Shown here: in pieces, positions 33,420-43,892 of the stretch
Layout: every line of letters begins with the position of its first letter
Position numbering within the stretch: the first letter of the stretch is position 1
Assembly (NCBI GenBank): GCA_035315345.1
Contig: DATFYA010000080.1
Coordinates: 1-62,341 of the forward strand
Reading direction: 5' to 3'
DNA from: Candidatus Methylomirabilota bacterium
GTDB lineage: Bacteria; Methylomirabilota; Methylomirabilia; Rokubacteriales; CSP1-6
DNA: 62,341 nucleotides
Translations under genes and position numbers: made by a program
Notes under the pieces: generated by a model
Told to the model about the DNA's origin: nothing
The model's database searches: none
Seen by the model: only the letters and a program-made list of their open reading frames with translations

Positions 33420-34201
33420 GCGACCACATCCTGGTGGAGCAGGACGGTCCGATTGCCACCGTCGTGTTCAACCGGCCGAAGATGCGCAACGCGATCAGCC
33501 TGGCCATGTGGTCGGAGATCGCCATGGTGACCGAGCGCCTGTCCAAGGACGATTCGGTGCGCGCGATTGTCTACCGCGGCGCGGGCACCGACGCGTTCGC
33601 GTCGGGCGCGGACATCTCCGAGTTCCAGGAGAACCGCAAGGACACCGCCACCGCGCTCAACTACAACAAGCAGACCGAAGCCGCCTATTCCTCGATCCGC
33701 GTGTGCCCGAAGCCCACGGTGGCCATGGTGTTCGGCTACTGCATGGGCGGGGCGATGGCCCTCGCGATGGCGGCCGATCTGCGCTTCGCGGCGGCCGGCT
33801 CGAAGTTCGGCATCCCGGCCGCGCGGCTCAGCATCATCTACGGGCTCGATCCGGTCCACCAGCTGGTCGACCTGGTCGGGCCGGCGTACGCCAAGGACAT
33901 CCTCTACTCCGCCCGTACCGTCGACGCCGAGGAGGCTCTGCGCATCGGCTTCATCCAGCGGCTGGTTCCCGCCGGCGAGCTCGAGTCGTACACCTACGAG
34001 TATCTCAAGAAGGTCGCGGCCAACGCGCCGCTGTCGGTGCGCGGGACCAAGGCGCAGGTGCAGGCGATCTTCGACGGCATCACCGACGCCCATCGCGATC
34101 ATCTCCGCAATCTCGGCATCGCGACGTTCGACAGCGAGGACTACCGGGAGGGCACGCGGGCCTTCCTCGAGAAGCGGGCGCCCCGGTTCCAGGGGCGGTA
34201 G
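33416..34201 (+). CDS. Crotonase-superfamily protein lacking both canonical glutamates
   Basis: A 261-residue crotonase fold with the oxyanion-hole glycines (ASGADISEF and FGYCMGGAM). In enoyl-CoA hydratase two glutamates perform water addition: one in the GGxxELA turn and one in the PExxLG loop. Here these positions read GGAMALA and IPAARLS, so both are alanine. The fold and CoA site look intact, so it more likely performs isomerase, decarboxylase or other oxyanion-hole chemistry than hydration. It is coupled by ATGA to the CoA transferase gene. Confidence 0.85.
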   Translation: MSDHILVEQDGPIATVVFNRPKMRNAISLAMWSEIAMVTERLSKDDSVRAIVYRGAGTDAFASGADISEFQENRKDTATALNYNKQTEAAYSSIRVCPKPTVAMVFGYCMGGAMALAMAADLRFAAAGSKFGIPAARLSIIYGLDPVHQLVDLVGPAYAKDILYSARTVDAEEALRIGFIQRLVPAGELESYTYEYLKKVAANAPLSVRGTKAQVQAIFDGITDAHRDHLRNLGIATFDSEDYREGTRAFLEKRAPRFQGR

Positions 34202-34204
34202 CCT

Positions 34205-35299
34205 CTGCGGATCACCGTCCTCTCCTCGACTCCCCTCAATCCGCTGGAGGGGAGTGGCACGTTCGTGGGCATCGCGGGGCTGGCCCAGGGGCTGGCCCAG
34301 CTCGGCCACCAGGTCTCGGTACGCCCGCTCGGCCGGCGCACCGGCTTCCACACGCTCGATCGCTGGCTCTACAACGCGGGGGTCTATCTCCGGCCCCCGC
34401 GGGATACGGACCTGGTCCTCGGGGTGGACCTCGACGGCTTTCTGTGGGCCCGCCGACGAGCGCTGCCGTTCGTGGCGAGCCTGAAGGGCATCATCGCCGA
34501 CGAGCTCAAGAACGAGCGGGGCCGCGTGCGCGCGCTGCTCACCCTGCAGGCGCGCTGGGAGCGCCGGAACGTGGAGCGCGCCGACCTCGTGATGGTGACG
34601 AGCCGCTACTGCGCCGAGGTGGCGCAGCGCGAGTACGGGGTGCCGCCCGATCGCATCGCGGTGGTGCCGGAGCCGATCGATCTGGAGGTCTGGGACGATC
34701 AGTTCTGGCGCGCCCCGCGTCGCGCGCCCCGCGGTCCGGTGGTGCTGTGCGTGGCCCGCATGTATCCCCGCAAGCGGATCGAAGACCTGCTGCGTGCCGC
34801 CGTGATCGTGCGGGCGCGGATCCCCGAGGCGTCGGTGCGGATCGTCGGCCGCGGACCCGAATGGCCGGCGGTGAGCCGTCTCCACGCCCAGCTGGGGCTC
34901 GGCGAGGCCGCGGTGCTGCTGGGCGACCTCACCCGGGAGCGCCTGGCCGAGGAGTACGCCAACGCGTCCCTGTTCTGTCTGCCGTCGGTGCAGGAAGGTT
35001 TCGGCATCGTGTTCCTGGAGGCGATGGCGGCGGAGCTGCCGGTGGTGGCCTGCCGGATCGCCGCGGTGCCGGAGGTCGTGCTGGACGGCGCGACCGGGCT
35101 GCTGGTTCCGCCCCGCGACCCCGTCGCGATCGCAGAGGCCCTCGAGCGGTTGATCGCCGACCCCGCGCTGGCCCGGCGACTCGGGCAGGAAGGCCGTCGC
35201 CGGGTGCTCGGCTTCTCGCCGCGGCACGTCGCCGACCGCTTCCTCAGCGCGGTACACTCCACCCAGGATCGCCTGGGACAGCGGGCACGAGGAGGCTGA
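34205..35299 (+). CDS. Family 4 glycosyltransferase with probable CTG start
   Basis: A GT-B fold glycosyltransferase of the GT4 type, about 364 residues. The C-terminal half has VVLCVARMYPRKRIEDLL, VRIVGRGPEWP, and the donor-site motif PSVQEGFGIVFLEAMA with conserved Glu. The frame is open from just after the crotonase stop, and the N-terminal strand RITVLSSTPLNPLEGSGTFV is a typical GT4 beginning that lies before the first ATG/GTG (34265). The only start that keeps it is CTG at 34205, three bases after the preceding TAG. Starting at GTG 34265 would remove the first Rossmann strand. Sugar and acceptor unknown. Confidence 0.88.
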   Translation: MRITVLSSTPLNPLEGSGTFVGIAGLAQGLAQLGHQVSVRPLGRRTGFHTLDRWLYNAGVYLRPPRDTDLVLGVDLDGFLWARRRALPFVASLKGIIADELKNERGRVRALLTLQARWERRNVERADLVMVTSRYCAEVAQREYGVPPDRIAVVPEPIDLEVWDDQFWRAPRRAPRGPVVLCVARMYPRKRIEDLLRAAVIVRARIPEASVRIVGRGPEWPAVSRLHAQLGLGEAAVLLGDLTRERLAEEYANASLFCLPSVQEGFGIVFLEAMAAELPVVACRIAAVPEVVLDGATGLLVPPRDPVAIAEALERLIADPALARRLGQEGRRRVLGFSPRHVADRFLSAVHSTQDRLGQRARGG

Positions 35300-35304
35300 G
35301 GGGA

Positions 35305-35706
35305 ATGGTGTACGCGACGCGGAAGTTCACGTTCTCGGCGGGCCACCGCTACTGGCGCCCGGAGTGGAGCGCCGAGGAGAACGCGCGCGTCTTCGGCTCG
35401 CTCACGGTGGCGCACGGGCACAACTACGGCCTCGAGGTCACGGTGCGCGGCGAGATCGACCCGCGCACCGGCATGGTGATGGATCTGGGCGAGCTGAAGC
35501 GGGTGGTCGGGGAGGCGGTGATCCGCCGCTTCGACCACGCGGACCTGAACCAGGATCCGCTCTTTCCGCCCGGCACCGTCCCCACCACCGAGAACCTGGT
35601 CCGGGTGATCTGGGATCTGCTCGGCCCCAAGCTCGGCGCCGAGCGCCTGCACCGGCTGCGCCTGTGGGAGGACCCGACCTTCTACGTGGACTACCTCGGC
35701 GAATGA
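35305..35706 (+). CDS. PTPS/QueD-family protein without the catalytic cysteine
   Basis: A 133-residue protein of the 6-pyruvoyl-tetrahydropterin synthase/6-carboxy-tetrahydropterin synthase family. Zinc ligands are present (H14 in FSAGHRYW, H37 and H39 in AHGHNYG), as are FDHADLN, PTTENLV and the Glu in RLWEDPTFYVDY. The cysteine normally four residues before the HGH motif is replaced (L33), so normal PTPS/QueD proton transfer is impaired. A variant group called PTPS-III also lacks this Cys and makes a folate precursor, but has Glu there, so this one is different again. It is coupled by ATGA to an intact paralogue. Confidence 0.88.
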   Translation: MVYATRKFTFSAGHRYWRPEWSAEENARVFGSLTVAHGHNYGLEVTVRGEIDPRTGMVMDLGELKRVVGEAVIRRFDHADLNQDPLFPPGTVPTTENLVRVIWDLLGPKLGAERLHRLRLWEDPTFYVDYLGE

Positions 35707-36125
35707 CCGATTTCACGGTCACCCGGTCGTACCACTTCAGCGCGGCCCACCAGCTCGCGAACCCGGCGCTCTCCGACGAGGATAACGCCGAGCTCTACGG
35801 CCAGTGCTTCCGTCAGCACGGGCACAACTACCAGCTCGAGGTGACGGTCGCGGGGCCCCTCGATCCGGCCACCGGCATGTCCGTCGACATCACCGTGATC
35901 GACGCGGCGGTGAAGAAGGCGGTGCTGGACCAGGTCGATCACTACGACCTCTCCGCCACCGTGCCCGCACTGGCGGGCGTGATCACCACCGGGGAGAACC
36001 TCGCGCGCACCTTCTGGGACTGGCTGGAGGCGGCGCTGCCCGCGGGCATCCTGCGGCGCGTGACCCTGGTGGAGACGGCCAACAACGTGTTCGAGTACTG
36101 CGGCGCGCCCGCCGCCGGGAGGTGA
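35703..36125 (+). CDS. PTPS/QueD-family 6-pyruvoyl/carboxy-tetrahydropterin synthase
   Basis: A 140-residue paralogue of the preceding gene with the full catalytic set: zinc ligands H16, H39, H41, catalytic C35 in YGQCFRQHGHNY, plus VDHYDLS, TTGENLARTFW and the Glu in LVETANNVFEYCG. These enzymes convert dihydroneopterin triphosphate to 6-pyruvoyl-tetrahydropterin (biopterin route) or 6-carboxy-tetrahydropterin (queuosine route). No queC, queE or queF lies in the window. GTP cyclohydrolase I begins six bases downstream and a short-chain reductase follows, which favours a biopterin-like route. Confidence 0.9.
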   Translation: MTDFTVTRSYHFSAAHQLANPALSDEDNAELYGQCFRQHGHNYQLEVTVAGPLDPATGMSVDITVIDAAVKKAVLDQVDHYDLSATVPALAGVITTGENLARTFWDWLEAALPAGILRRVTLVETANNVFEYCGAPAAGR

Positions 36126-36131
36126 TCGTCG

Positions 36132-36695
36132 ATGATTGAGCGCCTCGTCCGCGATCTGCTGAAGGAGATCGGCGAAGATCCGACCCGGGAGGGCCTCGAG
36201 AAGACCCCGGTCCGGGTGGCCAAGGCCTGGGAATACCTGACCTCCGGCTACCGGCAGGACGTCCACGACGTCCTGAACGAGGCGCTCTTCACCGAGGAGT
36301 ACGACGAGATGGTGGTGGTCAAGGACATCGATCTCTACTCGATGTGCGAGCACCACCTGCTCCCCTTCTTCGGCAAATGCCACATCGCCTACATGCCCTC
36401 CCGGAAGATCGTGGGGCTCTCCAAGCTGCCGCGGCTGGTCGAGATGTTCGCGCGGCGCCTGCAGGTGCAGGAGCGCCTGACCACCCAGATCGCTCACACC
36501 CTGAACGACGTGCTGCAGCCGCGCGGCGTCGCGGTGGTGATCGAGGCCCTGCACATGTGCATGCTCATGCGGGGGGTGGAGAAGCAGAACTCGAAGGCGG
36601 TGACCTCGGCCATGCTCGGCGCGTTCCGGGACAACGCGGGCACGCGCGCCGAGTTCATGGAGCTGATCCGGCCTCGCCTCGGAATGATGGTGTGA
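36132..36695 (+). CDS. folE: GTP cyclohydrolase I
   Basis: A 187-residue type I GTP cyclohydrolase, which turns GTP into dihydroneopterin triphosphate, the precursor of folate, biopterin and queuosine pterins. Motifs are complete: [19 protein letters not shown] at the start, zinc/catalytic [41 protein letters not shown], and [14 protein letters not shown] near the C-terminus. Length is normal for the compact bacterial form. It follows the two PTPS paralogues and overlaps the reductase by GTGA, so the pterin genes form one translational unit. Confidence 0.95.
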   Translation: MIERLVRDLLKEIGEDPTREGLEKTPVRVAKAWEYLTSGYRQDVHDVLNEALFTEEYDEMVVVKDIDLYSMCEHHLLPFFGKCHIAYMPSRKIVGLSKLPRLVEMFARRLQVQERLTTQIAHTLNDVLQPRGVAVVIEALHMCMLMRGVEKQNSKAVTSAMLGAFRDNAGTRAEFMELIRPRLGMMV

Positions 36696-37408
36696 GGCTC
36701 GCCGGACGGGTCGCGGTCGTCACCGGGGCCGGCCGCGGCATCGGCCGCGCGATCGCCGGCGCCGTCGTCCGTGAGGGCGCCTCGGTGGTCCTGGCCGCCC
36801 GCTCGGCGGCCGAGATCGAGGCGGTCGCGCGGGAGATCCGGCAAGGCGGCGGCCGCGCCCTTGTGGTGCCCACCGACGTGAGGCAGGAGGCCGCGGTGGA
36901 GGCGCTGGTACGGCGGGCCCTCGGCGAGTGGCAGCGGGTAGACCTGCTGGTCAACGCGGCCGGGGTGGCCACCTTCGCCCCGGTGACCGACTCCAAGCTG
37001 GACGACTGGGATCAAATGCTCGCGGTGAACCTGCGCGGCGCGGTCCTGTGCTGCCGGGCGGTGCTACCCGCGATGATCGTCCAGCATCGCGGCACGATCA
37101 TCAACATCGGATCGGTGGTGACCAGCCGATCGCTGACGGGCAGCGCCGCCTACACCGCGTCCAAATACGGGCTGCTCGGCTTCTCGCGGGTGCTCGCCGA
37201 GGAGATGCGTGCCCACGGGGTGCGCGTCGGGGTGCTGTCGGCGGGGGCCACCGACACTCCGCTGTGGGATGCCACGTCCGGGGCGCCCGCTCGGGAGCGC
37301 ATGCTGCGGGCCGATCAGGTCGCCGAGGCCGCCCTTCTGATGGCCGCGCTCGATCCCAACGCGACGCTGGAGGAGATGACCCTGCTGCCCGCGGGGGGCA
37401 TCCTGTGA
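36692..37408 (+). CDS. Short-chain dehydrogenase/reductase (possible sepiapterin-reductase-like)
   Basis: A 238-residue classical SDR: cofactor loop TGAGRGIG near residue 10, NAAG near 85, and the catalytic Ser, Tyr and Lys in [28 protein letters not shown]. The GTG start overlaps the folE stop. Because it directly follows GTP cyclohydrolase and PTPS enzymes, it may reduce the pyruvoyl side chain of the pterin, as sepiapterin reductase does; the sequence alone supports only general SDR function (a 3-oxoacyl-type reductase is the alternative). Confidence 0.85.
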   Translation: MRLAGRVAVVTGAGRGIGRAIAGAVVREGASVVLAARSAAEIEAVAREIRQGGGRALVVPTDVRQEAAVEALVRRALGEWQRVDLLVNAAGVATFAPVTDSKLDDWDQMLAVNLRGAVLCCRAVLPAMIVQHRGTIINIGSVVTSRSLTGSAAYTASKYGLLGFSRVLAEEMRAHGVRVGVLSAGATDTPLWDATSGAPARERMLRADQVAEAALLMAALDPNATLEEMTLLPAGGIL

Positions 37409-37434
37409 GGCGGCCCGCGGGGCTCGGAGCCCTC

Positions 37435-37443
37435 TGCTATAAT
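37435..37443 (+). promoter_or_regulatory. Extended -10 promoter of the Fe-S carrier gene
   Basis: TGC-TATAAT is a perfect extended -10 at 37435-37443, about 50 bases before the ATG. A 5-bp hairpin (GGGCT-CGG-AGCCC) lies just upstream where a -35 box would be, and may end the pterin operon transcript. Confidence 0.55.
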
Positions 37444-37493
37444 GAGGTCGCAGTCTTACACCACGGGCCAGGGACGAGCCCAAGGAGGCAGGA

Positions 37494-37820
37494 ATGATCA
37501 CGTTGACTGAGACGGCCGCCAAGAAGATCTCGGATCTGCGGCTCGAAGAGGGCAAGCCCGAGTGGGGCCTGCGGATCCGCATCGTGGGCGGCGGGTGCTC
37601 CGGCATGTCGTACGAGCTGGGGTGGGACGACACGGCGAGCGAGGGCGACAACGTCGTCGAGTCGAACGGCGTGAAGGTCTTCGTGGACTCGCACAGCGCC
37701 CCGTATCTGCAGGGCAGCGAGATCGACTACGTCGACAACAACATGCTGGGCGCCGGGTTCGCCATCAAGAACCCGAACGTGAAGTCGTCCTGCGGCTGCG
37801 GCTCGTCGCACCAGTTCTAG
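37494..37820 (+). CDS. HesB/IscA/ErpA-type iron-sulfur carrier
   Basis: A 108-residue A-type Fe-S carrier. The three conserved cysteines are present: C35 in VGGGCSGMSYEL and the C-terminal pair in KSSCGCGSS (C100, C102). The family collects or delivers iron-sulfur clusters to apo-proteins. The segment DSHSAPYLQGSEIDYVDNNMLGAGFAIKNPN is also typical. No isc or suf genes are adjacent. A GGAGGCAGGA site precedes the ATG, and a strong promoter drives it separately from the pterin operon. Confidence 0.93.
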   Translation: MITLTETAAKKISDLRLEEGKPEWGLRIRIVGGGCSGMSYELGWDDTASEGDNVVESNGVKVFVDSHSAPYLQGSEIDYVDNNMLGAGFAIKNPNVKSSCGCGSSHQF

Positions 37821-37848
37821 AACGCCGCGCGAGGCCCAGGTTCGCTCG

Positions 37849-38538
37849 ATGAAGGTGCAGGTCCGGCTGTTCGCCCGCTATCGCGAGGAAGCGGGCCGTG
37901 ACTCGCTGGACCTCGAGCTTCCGGATGGGGGCACCGTCGAGCGAGCCTGGGAAGCCGTCACCGAGCAGCTTCCCGTCCTCCTGCCGTACCGCCCCTTCAC
38001 GCTCTTCGCGCTCCGCAACGACTACGTGGCCGCCGAGCATCCGCTGGGAGACGGCGACGAGCTCTGCCTGTTCCCCCCGGTGAGCGGCGGCGCGGACGGA
38101 TCCGATTCGGATTGGATCGAAGTCACCACCGAGCCCCTGTCGGAGCGAGCGGTCGCCCAGGCGGTGGAGGATGCGGGGGCGGGGGCCCTGGCCTTGTTTT
38201 CGGGAGTGGTGCGGAACCAGACCGGCAGCCGGCGCGTGAAGTTCCTGGAGTACGAGGCCCACGGCCCCATGGCGCTGGCCAAGATGCGCGAGATCGGCCG
38301 TACCATCCGCGAGCGCTGGCCGATCGTCAGCCGGATCGCGCTCGTCCATCGCATCGGCCGCCTGGAGATCGGCGAGTCGAGCGTGATGATCGCCGTCTCC
38401 TCGCCCCACCGGGGCGAGGCCTTCGAGGCGTGCCGCTTCGCGATCGACACCCTGAAGGAGACGGTGCCGATCTGGAAGAAGGAGCACTTCGAGGACGGCG
38501 AGGTCTGGGTCGGCCTGCAGTGTGACCATCGCCAGTAG
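37849..38538 (+). CDS. MoaD-MoaE fusion, molybdopterin synthase
   Basis: A 229-residue fusion: residues 1-81 are MoaD (ubiquitin-like, ending FPPVSGG at 80-81) and 90-229 are MoaE (GALALFSGVVRNQTGSRRVKFLEYEAH, VHRIGRLEIGESSV, the catalytic-lysine segment VPIWKKEHFEDG). Molybdopterin synthase inserts sulfur into cyclic pyranopterin monophosphate, using a thiocarboxylate on the free C-terminal glycine of MoaD. In a fusion that glycine is internal, so proteolytic release, known for the mycobacterial MoaX fusion, is needed. No other molybdopterin gene lies in the window. Confidence 0.9.
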   Translation: MKVQVRLFARYREEAGRDSLDLELPDGGTVERAWEAVTEQLPVLLPYRPFTLFALRNDYVAAEHPLGDGDELCLFPPVSGGADGSDSDWIEVTTEPLSERAVAQAVEDAGAGALALFSGVVRNQTGSRRVKFLEYEAHGPMALAKMREIGRTIRERWPIVSRIALVHRIGRLEIGESSVMIAVSSPHRGEAFEACRFAIDTLKETVPIWKKEHFEDGEVWVGLQCDHRQ

Positions 38539-39943
38539 TCTCGCCGGCCGCGTCCTCGACACCATTCGCCGTCACGGCATGCTCGGTGACGGCGAACGTG
38601 TCTTGGCCGCCGTGTCCGGCGGGGCCGACTCGGTCGCCCTCCTCGACGTCCTCGGTGAGCTGCGCGCCTCGCTCGGGCTCGCGGTGAGCGTCGTCCACGT
38701 CCACCATGGTCTCCGCCCGGAGTCCGACGCCGATGCCGACTTCGTGCTCGCGCTCTCCGCCCGGCTCGGACTGCCCGCGCACGTCGAGCGCGTGGCCGTG
38801 AAGCGCGGCCCGCCGTGGGACGGGCTCGAGGCCGAGAGCCGGCGGGCGCGGCACGCGGCGCTGCAGCGGGCCGCGCGGGCGGTCGACGCCACCCGGATCG
38901 CGACCGGGCATACCGCCGACGATCAGGCGGAGACGGTGCTGATGCGCTTGCTGCAGGGCGCCGGCCCGCGCGGGCTCGGGGGGATCCCCCCGGTGCGAGG
39001 ATGGCTGATCAGCCCGCTGATCGAGACGCGCCGGGCCGAGCTCGTCGAGCATCTGCGCGGGCGAGGGCTGACGTGGGTCGAGGACGCGAGCAACCGCGAC
39101 GTGCGATTCCTCCGCAATCGCATCCGTCACGATCTGCTGCCGTTCATGGCCGGGCTCACCGGGACTTCGTCGGTGGAGGCGCTGTGTCGCTCGGCCGCCG
39201 CCGCCCGCGCGGTCGTCGCCGACCTCGAGGCCCGCGCTCGGGGCGATCTGGAGCGCCTGGCCACGCGCGAGCCCGTCGGCATCACGCTCGACGTGTCCGC
39301 GCTGGGGGCCGGCGCCGTGGAGCTGGGTGCGGAGATCTTGCGGCAGGCCGCGGCCGCGCAGGGCGAGACGGGGCCGCTGCGTGGCCCGGCGCAGCGAGCC
39401 ATTCGCGCGCTGGTCGGTGAGGCGCCCCGCCGGCGGACGGTGCGGCTGGGCCGACTCGTCGCCGAGCGGAGTGGCCGGCGGATCCGGGTCGGGCCGGCCA
39501 CGCTGCCCGCCCTCGCGGCACGCGTGTGGTCGCCGCCCGGCGATCTGGCGTTGCCCGAGATTGGCCGGTGCCTGACCGCGTCGATCGTCGTGCGCGATCG
39601 CGACTACGTCGTGCCGCGCGCGGCCGGGCGGGTGGCCTTCGACGCCGATGCGCTGCCGGCCACCCTCACCGTCCGGGCCCGGCGCCGCGGCGATGTGTTC
39701 TCCCCGTTCGGCGCTCCGGCGTCCGGCCCCGGCGCGCTGCGAAGGCTCAAGTCCTTCCTGATCGACGCGGGGGTACCGCGCTGGGAACGCCCGCGTACGC
39801 CGCTCGTCGAGGCGGGTGGCCACGTCATCTGGGTCGCGGGCGTGCGACGCGGGCGCCGCGCGCCGGTGACCGCGACCACCGCCCGAGTCCTCGAGCTGAC
39901 GCTCCGCGACGGCTCGCTGGCCGTCGCTCCACCCCGGCGGTAA
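38522..39943 (+). CDS. tilS: tRNA(Ile)-lysidine synthase
   Basis: A 473-residue N-type ATP pyrophosphatase with PP-loop SGGADS at residues 32-37, the VHVHHGLRPES and GHTADDQAETVLMRLLQGAG segments, and the C-terminal TilS substrate-binding region (RARRRGDVFSPFG, LRRLKSFLIDAGVPRWER). It attaches lysine to the C34 of tRNA-Ile(CAU) so that AUA is read as isoleucine. The GTG start overlaps the MoaD-MoaE gene by 17 bases. Length is normal. Confidence 0.92.
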   Translation: MTIASSLAGRVLDTIRRHGMLGDGERVLAAVSGGADSVALLDVLGELRASLGLAVSVVHVHHGLRPESDADADFVLALSARLGLPAHVERVAVKRGPPWDGLEAESRRARHAALQRAARAVDATRIATGHTADDQAETVLMRLLQGAGPRGLGGIPPVRGWLISPLIETRRAELVEHLRGRGLTWVEDASNRDVRFLRNRIRHDLLPFMAGLTGTSSVEALCRSAAAARAVVADLEARARGDLERLATREPVGITLDVSALGAGAVELGAEILRQAAAAQGETGPLRGPAQRAIRALVGEAPRRRTVRLGRLVAERSGRRIRVGPATLPALAARVWSPPGDLALPEIGRCLTASIVVRDRDYVVPRAAGRVAFDADALPATLTVRARRRGDVFSPFGAPASGPGALRRLKSFLIDAGVPRWERPRTPLVEAGGHVIWVAGVRRGRRAPVTATTARVLELTLRDGSLAVAPPRR

Positions 39944-39964
39944 GATGTCGCGCGGAGGCCCGAG

Positions 39965-41440
<1,476 letters not shown>

Positions 41441-41450
41441 CGAAAATCGC

Positions 41451-41479
41451 TTGACAGTTCTCGCGCCGCTCCCTATGGT
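41451..41479 (+). promoter_or_regulatory. Strong sigma-70-type promoter of the NtrC-class gene
   Basis: A perfect TTGACA (41451-41456), 17-base spacer and TATGGT (41474-41479). It starts 11 bases after the HtrA-like stop codon and would initiate near 41486, about 30 bases before the GTG start. Confidence 0.65.
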
Positions 41480-41514
41480 GCCGCTCACTGTCCGGGGATG
41501 GAAGGAGAGCGCGC

Positions 41515-42990
<1,476 letters not shown>

Positions 42991-42998
42991 GGCGTGGC

Positions 42999-43883
42999 GT
43001 GATCGCGCGCATCGCTCGTTCCGCACTGGCGATCCTGCTCACACTGTCCGCCCTGCTGCTCGGCGCTGTCGCCGGTGGCGCGCAGACGCAGCTCACGCTG
43101 GCCCTGACGCCGTCCCGCGACCCGACCGCGCTGAAGGAAGCGGGCGACGCGTTCGCCCAGGCGATCACCCGGATCTCCGGCGTTCCCGTGAAGGCGATCG
43201 TGGCCTCGGACTACGCGGGGGTGATCGAGGCGCTTCGAAGCAAGCGCGTCGACCTGGCCTTCGTCCATCCGGTCGGCTATGTGCTGGCCAACCGCGAGGC
43301 CGGCTGTCAGATCCTGGTGCGCGACGTGTGGCAGGGCAAGACCGCCTACACCGCGCGATTCTACGTCCGCAAGGACCGCGGGATCCGGCGCGTGGAGGAT
43401 CTGCGCGGCAAGACGGTGGCCTTCGTGGATCCCGCGTCGTCGTCCGGCTACATCTATCCGATGGTCCTGCTCATCAAGCAGGGACTCGTGCGGGATCGCG
43501 ACCCGAAGAGCTTCTTCAAGGACGCGCTCTTCACCGGCACGCACGAGGCCGCGCTGCAGTCCGTGCTGCGCGGCCGGGTGGACGCGGCCGCCTCCTTCGA
43601 CAAGGCGCCCGAGCTGCACCTCAAGGACCCCGCGCTGATCGCCCAGCTGGGATTCGTGGGCGAGACGCCGGAGATCCCGGAGGCCGGGATCTGCGCGCGA
43701 CCGGACCTGCCCGCGGACCCGGTGGCCCGGGTCAAGCGCGCGCTGCTGTCCATCAAGTCGCCCGAGTACGCCGCCCTGCTCAAGCAGATCTACGACATCG
43801 ACGGATTCATCGAGGCCAGCGATCGCGACTACCAGCCGGTGCGCGACGCGATGGCCTTGATGAACTTGAGCCCGCCCAGGTAG
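42999..43883 (+). CDS. PhnD-like phosphate/phosphonate-type periplasmic binding protein
   Basis: A 294-residue exported protein: signal peptide to about residue 28 (AQTQ), then the PhnD/SsuA-like periplasmic-binding fold (QLTLALTPSRDPTALKEAGDAF, DLAFVHPVGYVLANREAG, LRGKTVAFVDPASSSGYIYP, FTGTHEAALQSVLRGRVDAAASFD). Family members bind phosphonates, phosphate or other oxyanions for ABC uptake. No permease or ATPase gene follows, and it comes eight bases after the NtrC-class regulator, so a sensing role is possible. Confidence 0.85.
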   Translation: MIARIARSALAILLTLSALLLGAVAGGAQTQLTLALTPSRDPTALKEAGDAFAQAITRISGVPVKAIVASDYAGVIEALRSKRVDLAFVHPVGYVLANREAGCQILVRDVWQGKTAYTARFYVRKDRGIRRVEDLRGKTVAFVDPASSSGYIYPMVLLIKQGLVRDRDPKSFFKDALFTGTHEAALQSVLRGRVDAAASFDKAPELHLKDPALIAQLGFVGETPEIPEAGICARPDLPADPVARVKRALLSIKSPEYAALLKQIYDIDGFIEASDRDYQPVRDAMALMNLSPPR

Positions 43884-43892
43884 GCGCCCGTC

